Shown: in pieces, positions 55,265 through 63,626 of the stretch | Layout: each line of letters opens with the position of its first letter | Position numbering within the stretch: position 1 is the first letter of the stretch | NCBI RefSeq assembly: GCF_000953135.1 | Contig: NZ_LN614827.1 | Coordinates: forward strand, 186,001 to 250,000 | Direction: 5' to 3' | From: Legionella fallonii LLAP-10 | GTDB lineage: Bacteria; Pseudomonadota; Gammaproteobacteria; Legionellales; Legionellaceae | DNA: 64,000 bases | The notes under the pieces: model-generated | Seen by the model: only the letters and a program-made list of their open reading frames with translations | What the model was told of the DNA's origin: nothing | The model's database searches: none | Made by a program: the position numbers and the translations under genes

Positions 55265-56278
55265 TTAACGATCCTTTAATCGTTTGAAAACAGCAAGTGT
55301 TTCTGGATCATTTAATCTTTCTTCAAGTGTTTTACTTGTCTCACCTAAAAATCTTTCAAAATCAACCTCTGGAACAGATTGAATATAAGTTTGTAATTTG
55401 TCATGCAATGCATCGCGAAAACATAAATCCCGACTTGCCATTTTTGTGCGTGCATCATCAATCATTGGTTTTAGATAAGGATTAAGAGCTGCCTGTGTTA
55501 TTAAACTATCTAGTTCTGCAGGTTCAAGCATACGTTGATGATCTTCATAGAATTTTTTCATCTCAGCAGCAAGGCCACTTTCAAAGCTGGCAATAGCACG
55601 TAATACCTCAGCATAAAATGTGTCGCGTAAATTATCTTTTTCCGCTAGCTTTAGAATTTTTTTATACTCATTGGCATTTTCATGAAAAATAGCTTGGTAT
55701 ACTTTATTGGTATAAACAGCATACTTAAAATCACCCATTGATAAATAATTGTGCAAAGCATTCGTAAATTCTTGCCGGTAGCTAAATTCTTGATAAGTAG
55801 CAGGAAGGTAATCTTGATCCCGTTGGTTAATAAACCGGGTATGGCCTCCGGCACGCTCAGCCATAACATCAATTACGATATCTAAAATACGTGAGCGAAT
55901 AATTTGGGCTTTCTCGCTTTCTGTGAGCAACATACTTAAATTAAGAACTGCACGAAAAGTAAAGATGCCCAATATTGTCGTTTTGGTACCGTCATTTGTG
56001 GCGGCACCAGAAGCTATTTCATTGAAATCTTTTAAGTTTTTCCCCCGAAGTAACAGGTAACCATTATTTTTTAACTCATCTGCATTAGCTGAAAGATAAC
56101 GTTCCAACGTTCTCTCAGAAATCTCAAATAAATCTAATACTTGCCGCTTAGTGAATACGGTTTCACCTTGGTACTTAACGCCTCCAAGTGCCAAATGAAT
56201 CTCTGCTTGATCTAATGCATAACGATTATTTAAGATATTTTGACGCGCATGTGGCGATTTTGTTAAATCTTTATCCAT
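55265..56278 (-). CDS. RhuM-like / DNA-binding partner of the Doc-like toxin
   Basis: A 337-residue protein resembling virulence factor RhuM-type and related island DNA-binding proteins. It has an HTH-like segment (FTKRQVLDLFEISERTLERYL, about residues 40-60) and LRGKNLKDFNEI. It then has a long helical part (SYRQEFTNALHNYLS; LAEKDNLRDTFYAEVLRAI). Start 56278 is chosen over a longer frame with a spurious hydrophobic leader. It is probably the regulator or antitoxin for the following Fic protein; that role is inferred from the operon. Confidence 0.65.
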   Translation of the reverse strand: MDKDLTKSPHARQNILNNRYALDQAEIHLALGGVKYQGETVFTKRQVLDLFEISERTLERYLSANADELKNNGYLLLRGKNLKDFNEIASGAATNDGTKTTILGIFTFRAVLNLSMLLTESEKAQIIRSRILDIVIDVMAERAGGHTRFINQRDQDYLPATYQEFSYRQEFTNALHNYLSMGDFKYAVYTNKVYQAIFHENANEYKKILKLAEKDNLRDTFYAEVLRAIASFESGLAAEMKKFYEDHQRMLEPAELDSLITQAALNPYLKPMIDDARTKMASRDLCFRDALHDKLQTYIQSVPEVDFERFLGETSKTLEERLNDPETLAVFKRLKDR

Positions 56279-56449
56279 CGCAAAGTTCCTTAAATAATTA
56301 ATTAATAATAGCACTACAAAAAAACAAGATGCGAATTTCACCTAACTTGTTGCAGCAATTCTAACATGGTGGTTCGCTTGCTTTACATTGTTATTATTCA
56401 ATTTGAGTAAATTATTGGTTTCATCAAGCAGAAATTGATAATTAGCTAT

Positions 56450-56477
56450 TTGATAAATAGGTTATTTATGATGTAAT
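56450..56477 (+). promoter_or_regulatory. candidate promoter for the pentapeptide-repeat genes
   Basis: TTGATA (56450-56455) and TGTAAT (56472-56477) with a 16-base spacer form a reasonable sigma-70 promoter 22 bases before the first gene. Confidence 0.45.
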
Positions 56478-56499
56478 CACGCCCTTAAAAGGGAATAAA

Positions 56500-57144
56500 A
56501 TGGATGTAAGAATGAAAAAAAATCTTTTTGCAATTGGCTTTTGGAGTTTAATGCCAATAATTTCTTTTGCTTATATACCTTCTGATATCGATAAACTAAA
56601 TAAATCAGATAATTGCCAAAAGTGTGATATTACGGAATATATTGTCGATAATTATCAAAAACAGACTTTTCTAGCCGAAAAGTTAAACCATTCATATTGG
56701 ACAGCAGCCTATCTGAGAAAAGTTGATTTTAGAAAGAAAAGTCTTGTTCATTCAAATTTTGTAGTTTCAAGAATGTTTGAAACTATTTTTGATGAGGCTG
56801 ATTTATCTGATAGCAACTTTTCTAATAGTGAATGTGAACAGTGCTCACTCAAAAATACGAAACTCAAAAACAGTAATTTTTATAAAGTTAATTTTGAATA
56901 TGCTCAATTTACTAATGCAGACTTATCAGGCGCAAGTTTAGAGAAAGGAGTTTTTTTTCATGCTCAATTTATGAATGTTAATTTTTTAGGTGCAAATTTA
57001 AGCAGAGCTGATTTATCGAGAGCAAATTTATATGGATCAAATATTACTCAGAAACAATTAGATTCATTGATCTCTTATCGATGTGCAACATTGCCTGATG
57101 GCTCAGTTTATGATGAAAACGGAGAAATTGATTGTGATCAATAA
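56500..57144 (+). CDS. exported pentapeptide-repeat protein 1
   Basis: A 214-residue protein with a signal peptide (MKKNLFAIGFWSLMPIISFA, starting at codon 5) and a CQKC motif after cleavage. Pentapeptide repeats A(D/N)LSx follow, from about residue 95 to 185 (DEADLSDSNFSNSE; TNADLSGASLE; LGANLSRADLSRANL), forming a quadrilateral beta-helix. The end (YRCATLPDGSVYDENG) has another conserved Cys. The envelope location and function are inferred. AAGGGA lies before the ATG. Confidence 0.82.
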   Translation: MDVRMKKNLFAIGFWSLMPIISFAYIPSDIDKLNKSDNCQKCDITEYIVDNYQKQTFLAEKLNHSYWTAAYLRKVDFRKKSLVHSNFVVSRMFETIFDEADLSDSNFSNSECEQCSLKNTKLKNSNFYKVNFEYAQFTNADLSGASLEKGVFFHAQFMNVNFLGANLSRADLSRANLYGSNITQKQLDSLISYRCATLPDGSVYDENGEIDCDQ

Positions 57145-57715
57145 AAAAAATATTAATTCTGCAATAATATTTTGTCTTTTGCTGAGTACGTCTGTAAATG
57201 CCAAAATCTCATACTCTGATAATGATCTTGATCAATACAATCAATATCACTCATGTCAGAAATGTGATCTTTCGGGTGCTTATCTTGAGGGACAAGAGAA
57301 ATCTATCCTAGATGGTTCTAATTTAATTTCTGCAATATTAAATGGGGAGTTTATCGGTTCAAGTTTTGTTGGCAGTATCCTTACTCAAGTAAATGCTTCT
57401 AGTTTAAAAGCTATGGTTTCTAACTTCAGCGAGACGAGATGCAATTATGCAAAATTTTATCAAGCGAGTTTTAGTGGTGCAAATTTTCAAAATGCTGATT
57501 TAAGTAAGGTGAATTTTAAAGCAGCCAATCTTTCTTCTGCTGATTTTACTAATGCTTCTCTAAAAGGAGCTAATCTTGATTTTAGTATTTTAATTGGGGC
57601 AAAGTTAACTCAAGAGCAATTGAAATCTGCTAAAAGTTATTATTGTGCCATTCTTCCAGATGGGACTTTAGCACCTCCAGAGTATCAATCTCACAATTGT
57701 ATTCATAGATGGTGA
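57134..57715 (+). CDS. exported pentapeptide-repeat protein 2
   Basis: A 193-residue paralogue of the preceding protein: a signal peptide (INKKNINSAIIFCLLLSTSVNA), the same CQKCDLSGAYLEG after it, repeats (GANFQNADLSKVNF; AANLSSADFTNASLKGANLDF) and the same YYCAILPDGT end. GTG 57134 is chosen: GGAG lies 9 bases upstream and the signal peptide is then normal; an in-frame ATG at 57113 has no ribosome site. It overlaps gene 1 by 11 bases, so the two are translationally coupled. Confidence 0.78.
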   Translation: MINKKNINSAIIFCLLLSTSVNAKISYSDNDLDQYNQYHSCQKCDLSGAYLEGQEKSILDGSNLISAILNGEFIGSSFVGSILTQVNASSLKAMVSNFSETRCNYAKFYQASFSGANFQNADLSKVNFKAANLSSADFTNASLKGANLDFSILIGAKLTQEQLKSAKSYYCAILPDGTLAPPEYQSHNCIHRW

Positions 57716-57992
57716 TTCTATGGGGCAGCTTGGATTTATAAATTAAGCTAGTAGAGCAGTGGGGGCGGTCAATTCCATGGAGCTAAATTCAAAAACGTAT
57801 CTTTGATTTATAAAAAAGAAAACCCACTCGTACATTTTTCAATGAAGAGGAGCGAGCCGTATTATTTGTAGTGTAGCACTATAGATATTAAAATGAATCT
57901 ATTTTAATGTGAGTTGCTTATCATTTTGCTGATATCGGCAAAACGATACCACTGTTGAGACAATTAAATGCCGCGAATCACGAATAGTAAAG

Positions 57993-58024
57993 TGCGCGGA
58001 GCACGGTTCGATTCCAGCATCAGT
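57993..58024 (+). other. candidate right attachment site, degenerate
   Basis: Contains GCGGA and GGTTCGATTCC in the same order as the ssrA 3' end, but the acceptor stem and CCA end are lost. It may be an old attR or the left end of a second element. Confidence 0.45.
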
Positions 58025-58036
58025 GCAGTATTTTTA

Positions 58037-58058
58037 GGGGCCTAATTGGGGGCTTTTT
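58037..58058 (+). repeat. GGGGC-rich arm-type repeat, right copy
   Basis: Matches 41945-41966 with three mismatches over 22 bases, same orientation. Lies 22 bases beyond the candidate right att core. Confidence 0.55.
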
Positions 58059-58324
58059 TGAAAGCCACATTGAAAATATAATTTATAATCAATTGCTTAT
58101 GTTCTAAATGTGATTGACGCCGCCCCACCAAGTTATTGATTTATAACGAATTTTTAATTAATTTGTTCCCGCTGATTTTTACCTCCTTTTTATAGATTAT
58201 AATTCATAACTCATTGTTTATAATAAATAATTTAAGATTATCAATTTATCTAATACCCTGTTTCATAGTAATTTTTTGTCTCCAAAATATCCCAAAAAAG
58301 CCCCAATTTTAAAGACAGCGATGT

Positions 58325-58350
58325 AGGTTGGGTTAGCTGTAACCCAACCT
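58325..58350 (+). repeat. perfect 10-bp palindromic hairpin
   Basis: AGGTTGGGTT and AACCCAACCT around a six-base loop. It resembles dispersed palindromes found between bacterial genes. There is no U-run, so it is not a standard terminator. Confidence 0.45.
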
Positions 58351-58605
58351 TGCTGAAGAAATTATAATAACACTGAAAAAAATAACTTCTGACTTGCTGG
58401 TTCGAGCTAATGAGAGTTCGAAAAAATCTCAGAAATTTGTTTTATTTTTATTCATAGGATCTGCGACTATATTTCTTGGATCCTGTATGTTTATTACACA
58501 TGCTTTTGCAACAGGCTGAAAGAAGCGGGATTTTGTTTTGTAAATTGAGTTATAATCGTCTCAATTACATTGAGCTCATATTAAACAGACTATTAAGGGA
58601 AAATT

Positions 58606-60573
58606 GTGATTTTTGAAATTAATACTCTTGATGATATTGATTTATTGAGAGAATCTGAAGAGCTGGAATGCAAAAAAGCAGCAGGGTCTGATGGAAATGG
58701 TCAACTGCCAAATGATTTTTGAGAAACTTATTCTGCTATGGCAAATACATCTGGAGGATATGTTTTACTGGGCATAGAACAGAAAAAAGATACATTCACA
58801 TTACATGGTTTGAAAAACATACATAAGGTTCATAAGCAATTAGTTGATACAGCCAATAATAAGAACAAGGTTAGTGTAAGTCTATTATCCAATACGCACA
58901 TAAAAGAGATAATCATTGATGGCAAAAATATTTTACAGATTTATATCCCACGAGCATCGCGCCAACAAAAGCCTGTTTATTTAAACGGAAATCCATTAGG
59001 AGGAAATACTTATCAGCGCTTACATGAAGCGGATCAAAAAATTAGCGATGATGCCGTAAAAAGAATGTTGGCTGAACAAGTTGAGGATAGCAGAGATAAT
59101 CGAATCTTGAAGGGCTTTGGTTTTAACGAAACTCCTGAGCCTACGTTAAGGGCTTATCGACAGATTTTCTCTAATCGGACACCAGATAATCCTTGGAATC
59201 AGGAACCTGATTTGAACTTTTTAAAACGAATAGGCGCTTGGAGAAAGGATCGCGAAACTCATGAAGAAGGATTGACACTTGTCGGTCTTTTAATGTTTGG
59301 CACACATCCGGTTATTCAAGAAGTACTACCTTTTTACATGCTGGATTATCAAGAGCGACCAGAGGCAAAAACTGAAAAAAGATGGATTGATCGTGTTACC
59401 TTGGATGGTAGTTGGTCAGGAAATTTATATGATTTCTACAGGAAGGTCTATTTAAAACTAACAAATAATCTTAAAGTGCCATTTACTTTAGATGGCGATC
59501 AGCGACGAGATGAAACTTCTGTGCATGTCGCGATCAGAGAAGCTTTGGTAAATGTTCTGGTTCATGCAGATTACACCGAAAGAGCTTCCGTACTTGTAGT
59601 GAAGCGCCCAGATTTATTCGGTTTTAGAAATCCGGGCCTTATGCGTATAACCTTAGACGCTGCATTAGAGGGTGGTTATCACGATTGCCGCAATCGATTA
59701 CTACATCAAATGTTTAGATATGTAGGTATTGGTGATCAAGCGGGGTCAGGGATTCCTAAAATCATGTCTGGCTGGCAAGACAATCATTGGCGATCGCCTG
59801 AGTTAGTAGAGCAACGGGAACCTTTTGATCAGACTATACTGCATATGTGAATGATTGATTTATTTCCTGCAGGGATAGTGGAAAAACTGCGTACATTATT
59901 TAGTGGTGAGTATGATGAGCTTGAACATGCAGCCCAGGTTGCACTTGCTATAGCGGCTTCTGAAGGAACCGTAACGCATGAAAAGCTGAAAATTCATACT
60001 AAATTGCATGCGGCTTATTTAAGTCACATATTACGAGGTTTAGTTAGGAAGCATCTTCTTTACCAAACAGGTACTAGCAGGGGCTCCGTATATCATTTGC
60101 CAGGATTTGAAACTCCTAATCCTGAAGATGTTTTTGATGATTCTTTGCTTCCCCAAAATATCGATAGCTCCCGTAATAATGAAGATAGCTCCCGTAATAA
60201 CGAAGAAAGCTCCCGGAATAGTGATAGCAATAGAGATAAAGATGGATGTCTCATTAGCGGACATATTGAGTTGCCAATTATAGATTCTCTTGAAAATTTA
60301 TCTGAACATTTGAGAGATGCTTTATTATTGTTGGCTAAGCCAGTAAGAGATAAAAAGCGAGTAGATCCTGAGGCCTTAAATGAAATTATCCTTAATATTT
60401 GCACAAATAGGTATATAACAATTTCGGCATTATCAGGCATTTTGAAAAGACAACCCGAGACATTGAGACGGCAGTATCTGTCTGGCCTTGTTAAGTCTAA
60501 ATTATTAGTAATGGCGTTTCCTAAAACTCCTAACGACCCTCGGCAGGCCTACAGTAAGCTAACTAACTTGTAA
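58606..60573 (+). pseudogene. AlbA_2/RecG-like ATP-binding regulator interrupted by two in-frame TGA codons
   Basis: A single frame of about 655 codons from GTG 58606 contains TGA at 58720-58722 and again at 59848-59850. Before the first stop lies the AlbA_2 (Schlafen-like) start ESEELECKKAAGSDGNGQLP; after it MANTSGGYVLLGI. The HATPase_c_4 part follows (HVAIREALVNVLVHADY; GFRNPGLM; GSGIPKIM). After the second stop a winged-helix part continues in frame (KLKIHTKLHAAYLSHILRGLVR). Similar proteins usually have Trp at the first site. Probably a decaying gene; TGG elsewhere codes Trp normally. Confidence 0.75.
60155..60240 (+). repeat. imperfect tandem repeat coding for a Ser-Arg-Asn linker
   Basis: Three copies of a unit of about 21 bases encode (D/E)SSRNN(E/S)-type heptads in the linker of the interrupted gene. 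The copies have diverged at a few bases. Confidence 0.7.
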
Positions 60574-60620
60574 ACATACTCCAAAAATCTGTGGGGTTAT
60601 TGCGGGTTTATTTACAGCAT

Positions 60621-60664
60621 GGTAGCAACTGTCTTGAATATTTATATTTAAGACAGTTGCTACC
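60621..60664 (+). terminator. strong 15-bp hairpin after the interrupted gene
   Basis: GGTAGCAACTGTCTT and AAGACAGTTGCTACC are perfectly complementary around a 14-base AT loop, followed a little later by TTTTTCCTTTT. Likely a terminator. Confidence 0.65.
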
Positions 60665-60764
60665 TCGCTGTAATTTTTCCTTTTAGACGAATGCTCATAA
60701 TTGTATTTTCCTTGAAAATTAATTTGTCTTTTACAACCCTAAACAGAAGCACGACACCTGTAAA

Positions 60765-60787
60765 GATTAATCTGGACTAAATGGTCC
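60765..60787 (+). promoter_or_regulatory. possible TetR operator
   Basis: A GGAC-N6-GTCC palindrome within this stretch lies just upstream of the TetR-family gene, with the outer bases loosely symmetric. TetR proteins often bind such palindromes to repress themselves. Weak evidence. Confidence 0.35.
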
Positions 60788-60807
60788 GGAATCAGTATGC
60801 TGTAGAA

Positions 60808-61395
60808 ATGGCAAGAATCCGAGAATTTGACCGCACAACAGTATTGCGTAAGGCCATTGAAGTATTTTGGACCCACGGGTTTGATTCAACGAATCTCCCG
60901 GAACTTTTAGAAGCGATGGGACTAAGTAAATCGAGCCTCTACGATACCTTTGGCGACAAGAAGAAACTTTTTGAAGAGGCAATTGATCTTTACGTAAAAG
61001 AGATCGCCTTTTCAAAGGTTGAAATGCTAGTTAATGCGAGCTCAGTGAAAGCTGGCTTTCAGGCTTTTTTTGCTGAGCAAATTCGCTGTTGTACTGACCG
61101 GAAGTTCCCTGGTGGATGCTTTTTGGTTAACACTGCTATCTCCCTTAATAATGTGCCTCCTCCGTTGGCAAAAAAAATACGGAAGTCAGTGGATAAAATG
61201 CACGCTCTTTTTCTCTCTCAAATTCAAAAAGGCCAGAAAGCCGGGGAAATACCTCATGTAAAAGACGCTTCGGCTTTGGCCTCCGCAATTATGGGTACAT
61301 CAATGGGCATGAACGTGATGGCGAGAGTGAATATACAAGATGTTCGAACGTTGGAGCAAATGGTCGAAACAACCATGAATTCTATTTTTAATTAA
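60808..61395 (+). CDS. TetR/AcrR-family transcriptional regulator
   Basis: A 195-residue regulator with an N-terminal TetR HTH (FDRTTVLRKAIEVFWTHGF, then LPELLEAMGLSKSSLYDTFGDKKKLFEEAI). The C-terminal ligand domain resembles regulators with a KFPGGCFLVN motif. Start 60808 is chosen from family N-termini; an in-frame ATG at 60781 is possible, neither having a clear ribosome site. The SDR gene follows 33 bases later in the same direction and is a likely target. Confidence 0.88.
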   Translation: MARIREFDRTTVLRKAIEVFWTHGFDSTNLPELLEAMGLSKSSLYDTFGDKKKLFEEAIDLYVKEIAFSKVEMLVNASSVKAGFQAFFAEQIRCCTDRKFPGGCFLVNTAISLNNVPPPLAKKIRKSVDKMHALFLSQIQKGQKAGEIPHVKDASALASAIMGTSMGMNVMARVNIQDVRTLEQMVETTMNSIFN

Positions 61396-61428
61396 TGTAA
61401 CAAACACAAACTTCAAGGAGGAGGACAT

Positions 61429-62373
61429 ATGAAAAAAAATCTCGCACTCGTCACCGGCACTACGTCTGGTTTAGGATATTCGGCTGCTAAGCAACTTGTC
61501 CAAGATGGTTGGAATCACGTTATCGTCACTGGGCGCAGCCAGCCTGGGGTGGAAGAAGCCGTTAATAGATTGAAGGCAGAGACCGGAACGCAAAATTTTA
61601 CTGGTATTGCCCTAGACCTTAATTCCTCTGCCAGCGTGAAGATGGTTCTCGCCGCGCTAGTAAAGCGAGGCGCACCTATAGATTTTCTTCTTCTTAACGC
61701 TGGTTTGATGCCGGGTAAAGAACGTGTCGTGACCAGTGAGAATATTGAGTCTTCGCAAGCGCCGCTGATCGGCCATCACCAGTTAACGATGGGACTTTTA
61801 AAAGCAGGACTTCTTGCGGCGGACGCTCGTATCGTTATTGCCGGTGCGGAACCTGCACGAGGTGATGTGCCAATGTTTCATTTTACCGACTTGGCTGCAT
61901 TTGCCGCGAAAGAGTACAAAGGCGACCGAGTTTCAGCCATAGAAGCGATTTTGCGCAGCTCCCCTAATGTAAAATACAATCCTAACACGGCTTACACTGA
62001 CGCTAAAGTATTTATCGCGTGGTGGGTCGCGGCTCTTGCGCGAAAGATTCCTGCAAACATGGCCGTATACGCAGTTGCACCTGGCGCCGCTCCAGATACC
62101 CAGGCGATTCGTCATCTAGGTTTTGTAATGAAGCACGTGATGATGCCGATCGTGAAACTTATTCCTGGAATGTCACATTCAGTTGATGAAGGGGCCAAAA
62201 GATATCTCGCAGCCTCGAAGTTTGGCGTCGATGTTTCTGGCAAGTTTTTTTGCTCGCCTCCAAAAAAGATGACGGGTCCCATTGAGATCATGTGCCATGA
62301 ACACCTCCATGACCAAGTAAATCAGGACGCCCTTTGGCAGGCGGTTGTAAAGGTATCTGGCGTTGACATCTGA
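61429..62373 (+). CDS. short-chain dehydrogenase/reductase
   Basis: A 314-residue Rossmann-fold oxidoreductase with the nucleotide motif TGTTSGLG (near residue 10), LLLNAGL, and the catalytic YTDAK. It appears to belong to the extended classic SDRs related to retinol dehydrogenase or protochlorophyllide reductase. The ribosome site AAGGAGGAGG is strong. The gene is visibly richer in GC than its neighbours, suggesting transfer. Substrate unknown; control by the TetR regulator is inferred. Confidence 0.88.
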   Translation: MKKNLALVTGTTSGLGYSAAKQLVQDGWNHVIVTGRSQPGVEEAVNRLKAETGTQNFTGIALDLNSSASVKMVLAALVKRGAPIDFLLLNAGLMPGKERVVTSENIESSQAPLIGHHQLTMGLLKAGLLAADARIVIAGAEPARGDVPMFHFTDLAAFAAKEYKGDRVSAIEAILRSSPNVKYNPNTAYTDAKVFIAWWVAALARKIPANMAVYAVAPGAAPDTQAIRHLGFVMKHVMMPIVKLIPGMSHSVDEGAKRYLAASKFGVDVSGKFFCSPPKKMTGPIEIMCHEHLHDQVNQDALWQAVVKVSGVDI

Positions 62374-62403
62374 GTTTTTCAGAAAGTCCCCACAGAATTT
62401 AAA

Positions 62404-62703
62404 ATGAAGCCTGCGAGTCAAGATGAAATCACTCTGTATTGCCTAATGGGAGAGGCTTTATGTATGGTACAACATTTAAAAGATGCGATCAGCCATTCAA
62501 TAACATTGACAAGGGATGTTAAAAAACTTCGTAGTATACCTTTCGAAATGGCTAATAAGCATTTAGATAAATATCACTCTTATACTCTTGGTCAAGCTAT
62601 CAACCTTGCTAAAAAAGAGGGTATATATCCTGAGTCACTGCAGCAAACTTTAGACAATTTTTTATTGGAACGAAATTGGTTGGTGCATAAGTGCATGCTT
62701 TAA
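62404..62703 (+). CDS. HEPN-like small protein, possibly truncated
   Basis: A 99-residue protein ending with ERNWLVHKCML. The R-N-x3-H of RNWLVH fits the HEPN nuclease-like motif Rx4-6H. The N-terminus (LYCLMGEALCMVQHLKDAISHSITL) resembles hypothetical proteins I recall as longer, so the C-terminus may be cut off. No ribosome site is evident. Function not known. Confidence 0.5.
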   Translation: MKPASQDEITLYCLMGEALCMVQHLKDAISHSITLTRDVKKLRSIPFEMANKHLDKYHSYTLGQAINLAKKEGIYPESLQQTLDNFLLERNWLVHKCML

Positions 62704-62732
62704 AACAGGGATGATATGTATTCTGAAACAAG

Positions 62733-62772
62733 CAAACATAGCAAGCGTAGCCCGTATTAGCGCAGCGTAATA
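62733..62772 (+). repeat. palindromic repeat, left copy
   Basis: About 38 bases containing AGCGTAGCCCGTATTA and GCGCAGCGTAATAC. It is a near-perfect reverse complement of 62899-62937 and is itself a hairpin, so it fits a REP-type dispersed element. Confidence 0.75.
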
Positions 62773-62898
62773 CAGGGATCATTCTTGCGTCAACAGCTTT
62801 AGTTAATTTCTATAATCATTAGACCAGCCTATTCAAGTCTCTTGGTTGTATCAAACGGGATTGATACATTTGGATGATGTGATGAGAAAAGATTCCCG

Positions 62899-62937
62899 TA
62901 TTACGCTGCGCTAATACGGGCTACGCTTGCTAATTGT
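62899..62937 (-). repeat. palindromic repeat, inverted right copy
   Basis: The reverse complement of the left copy, with a couple of differences. The pair flanks about 125 bases with no gene. Confidence 0.75.
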
Positions 62938-62976
62938 TATCCTGGCTATGACAGAATCGGATGTCCTTTTACTCGC

Positions 62977-63321
62977 ATGTCCGCTCTAGGTGTTTTTAAT
63001 AGTACAACTTCGACAGCAATATTAATGTATTCGCACGGAATAGAAATCACTGATGCGGCACATCCAATTTACTCAAGAAGCTACAGTAAGTTAGGAAATG
63101 ATAACGCATTGAACGGCTGTGGAGATGACAAAAAATGTACAATAGATATTGTTGCATTAACTAATGAAGGAGAAAGCATAGATATCGGCAATATTATCGT
63201 GGCCATGGACAATAAAATGCAAATATTTCAAATTAATTCATTACCTGACTCAAAGTATAAAATTACCAAACAAGATGGTATTAATTCAATTGAGATTACC
63301 CAGAATACTTCAGGAAACTGA
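62977..63321 (+). CDS. hypothetical 114-residue protein, low confidence
   Basis: A frame of 114 codons (IDIGNIIVAMDNKMQ, then YKITKQDGINSIEI) with a coding-like amino acid mix, but no ribosome site and no recognisable domain. It may be a broken remnant of a larger gene. Confidence 0.35.
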   Translation: MSALGVFNSTTSTAILMYSHGIEITDAAHPIYSRSYSKLGNDNALNGCGDDKKCTIDIVALTNEGESIDIGNIIVAMDNKMQIFQINSLPDSKYKITKQDGINSIEITQNTSGN

Positions 63322-63626
63322 CGTTAGGGGTATCTTTTCGGGTATTCATAAATGAGAATATTGAACCAGGGGTCAGTGCCATTGCTTTATAGTGCATTTA
63401 ATGACCTCTAAATTTAAGTATTTAATGATAAAAAATAACTAGTCAGAAAGCTTGTGTATTACTCCAACACATTTATAATCCCTAATTAATTTTCACCAGT
63501 CACCACCATTACTAATCATCAGAAATATCATCAGTATCAATAAATTCATCGCTGAAACAGCAGCTCTAAGTAAAGAGCTTCCAGAAACTTAACATATAAG
63601 AGCAGCGCACAAATGGAGTCGCTTGT
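63322..63626. other. intergenic region before the protease gene
   Basis: About 300 AT-rich bases. No gene, hairpin or operator could be supported; it presumably holds the promoter of the trypsin-like protease gene. Confidence 0.35.

Larger units (their letters stand above)
41830..58015. mobile_element. ssrA-integrated genomic island with restriction and toxin-antitoxin genes
   Basis: The element begins right after the tmRNA and carries integrase, type ISP restriction-modification, AlpA-type regulator, primase/helicase, zinc-ribbon protein, DUF2779 nuclease, RhuM-like/Doc pair and two pentapeptide proteins. No capsid, tail or conjugation genes are seen, so it resembles a P4-like satellite or defence island. 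The right limit is set at a degenerate copy of the att core; it is uncertain because a repeat typical of the integrase arm also lies just beyond it. Confidence 0.65.
57716..58605. other. long non-coding stretch at the island right end
   Basis: Nearly 900 AT-rich bases with no supported gene. It contains the degenerate att core at 58005-58015, the second arm-type repeat at 58037-58058, and a perfect 10-bp hairpin AGGTTGGGTT/AACCCAACCT at 58325-58350. Small frames here lack ribosome sites. Confidence 0.5.

Noticed and set aside
57993..58024. tRNA gene
   Set aside because: Only a T-arm-like core is present; no anticodon or acceptor stem can be formed.
58606..60573. Selenocysteine insertion at the TGA codons
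   Set aside because: No SECIS-like hairpin is evident just after either TGA, and the protein family is not known to use Sec.
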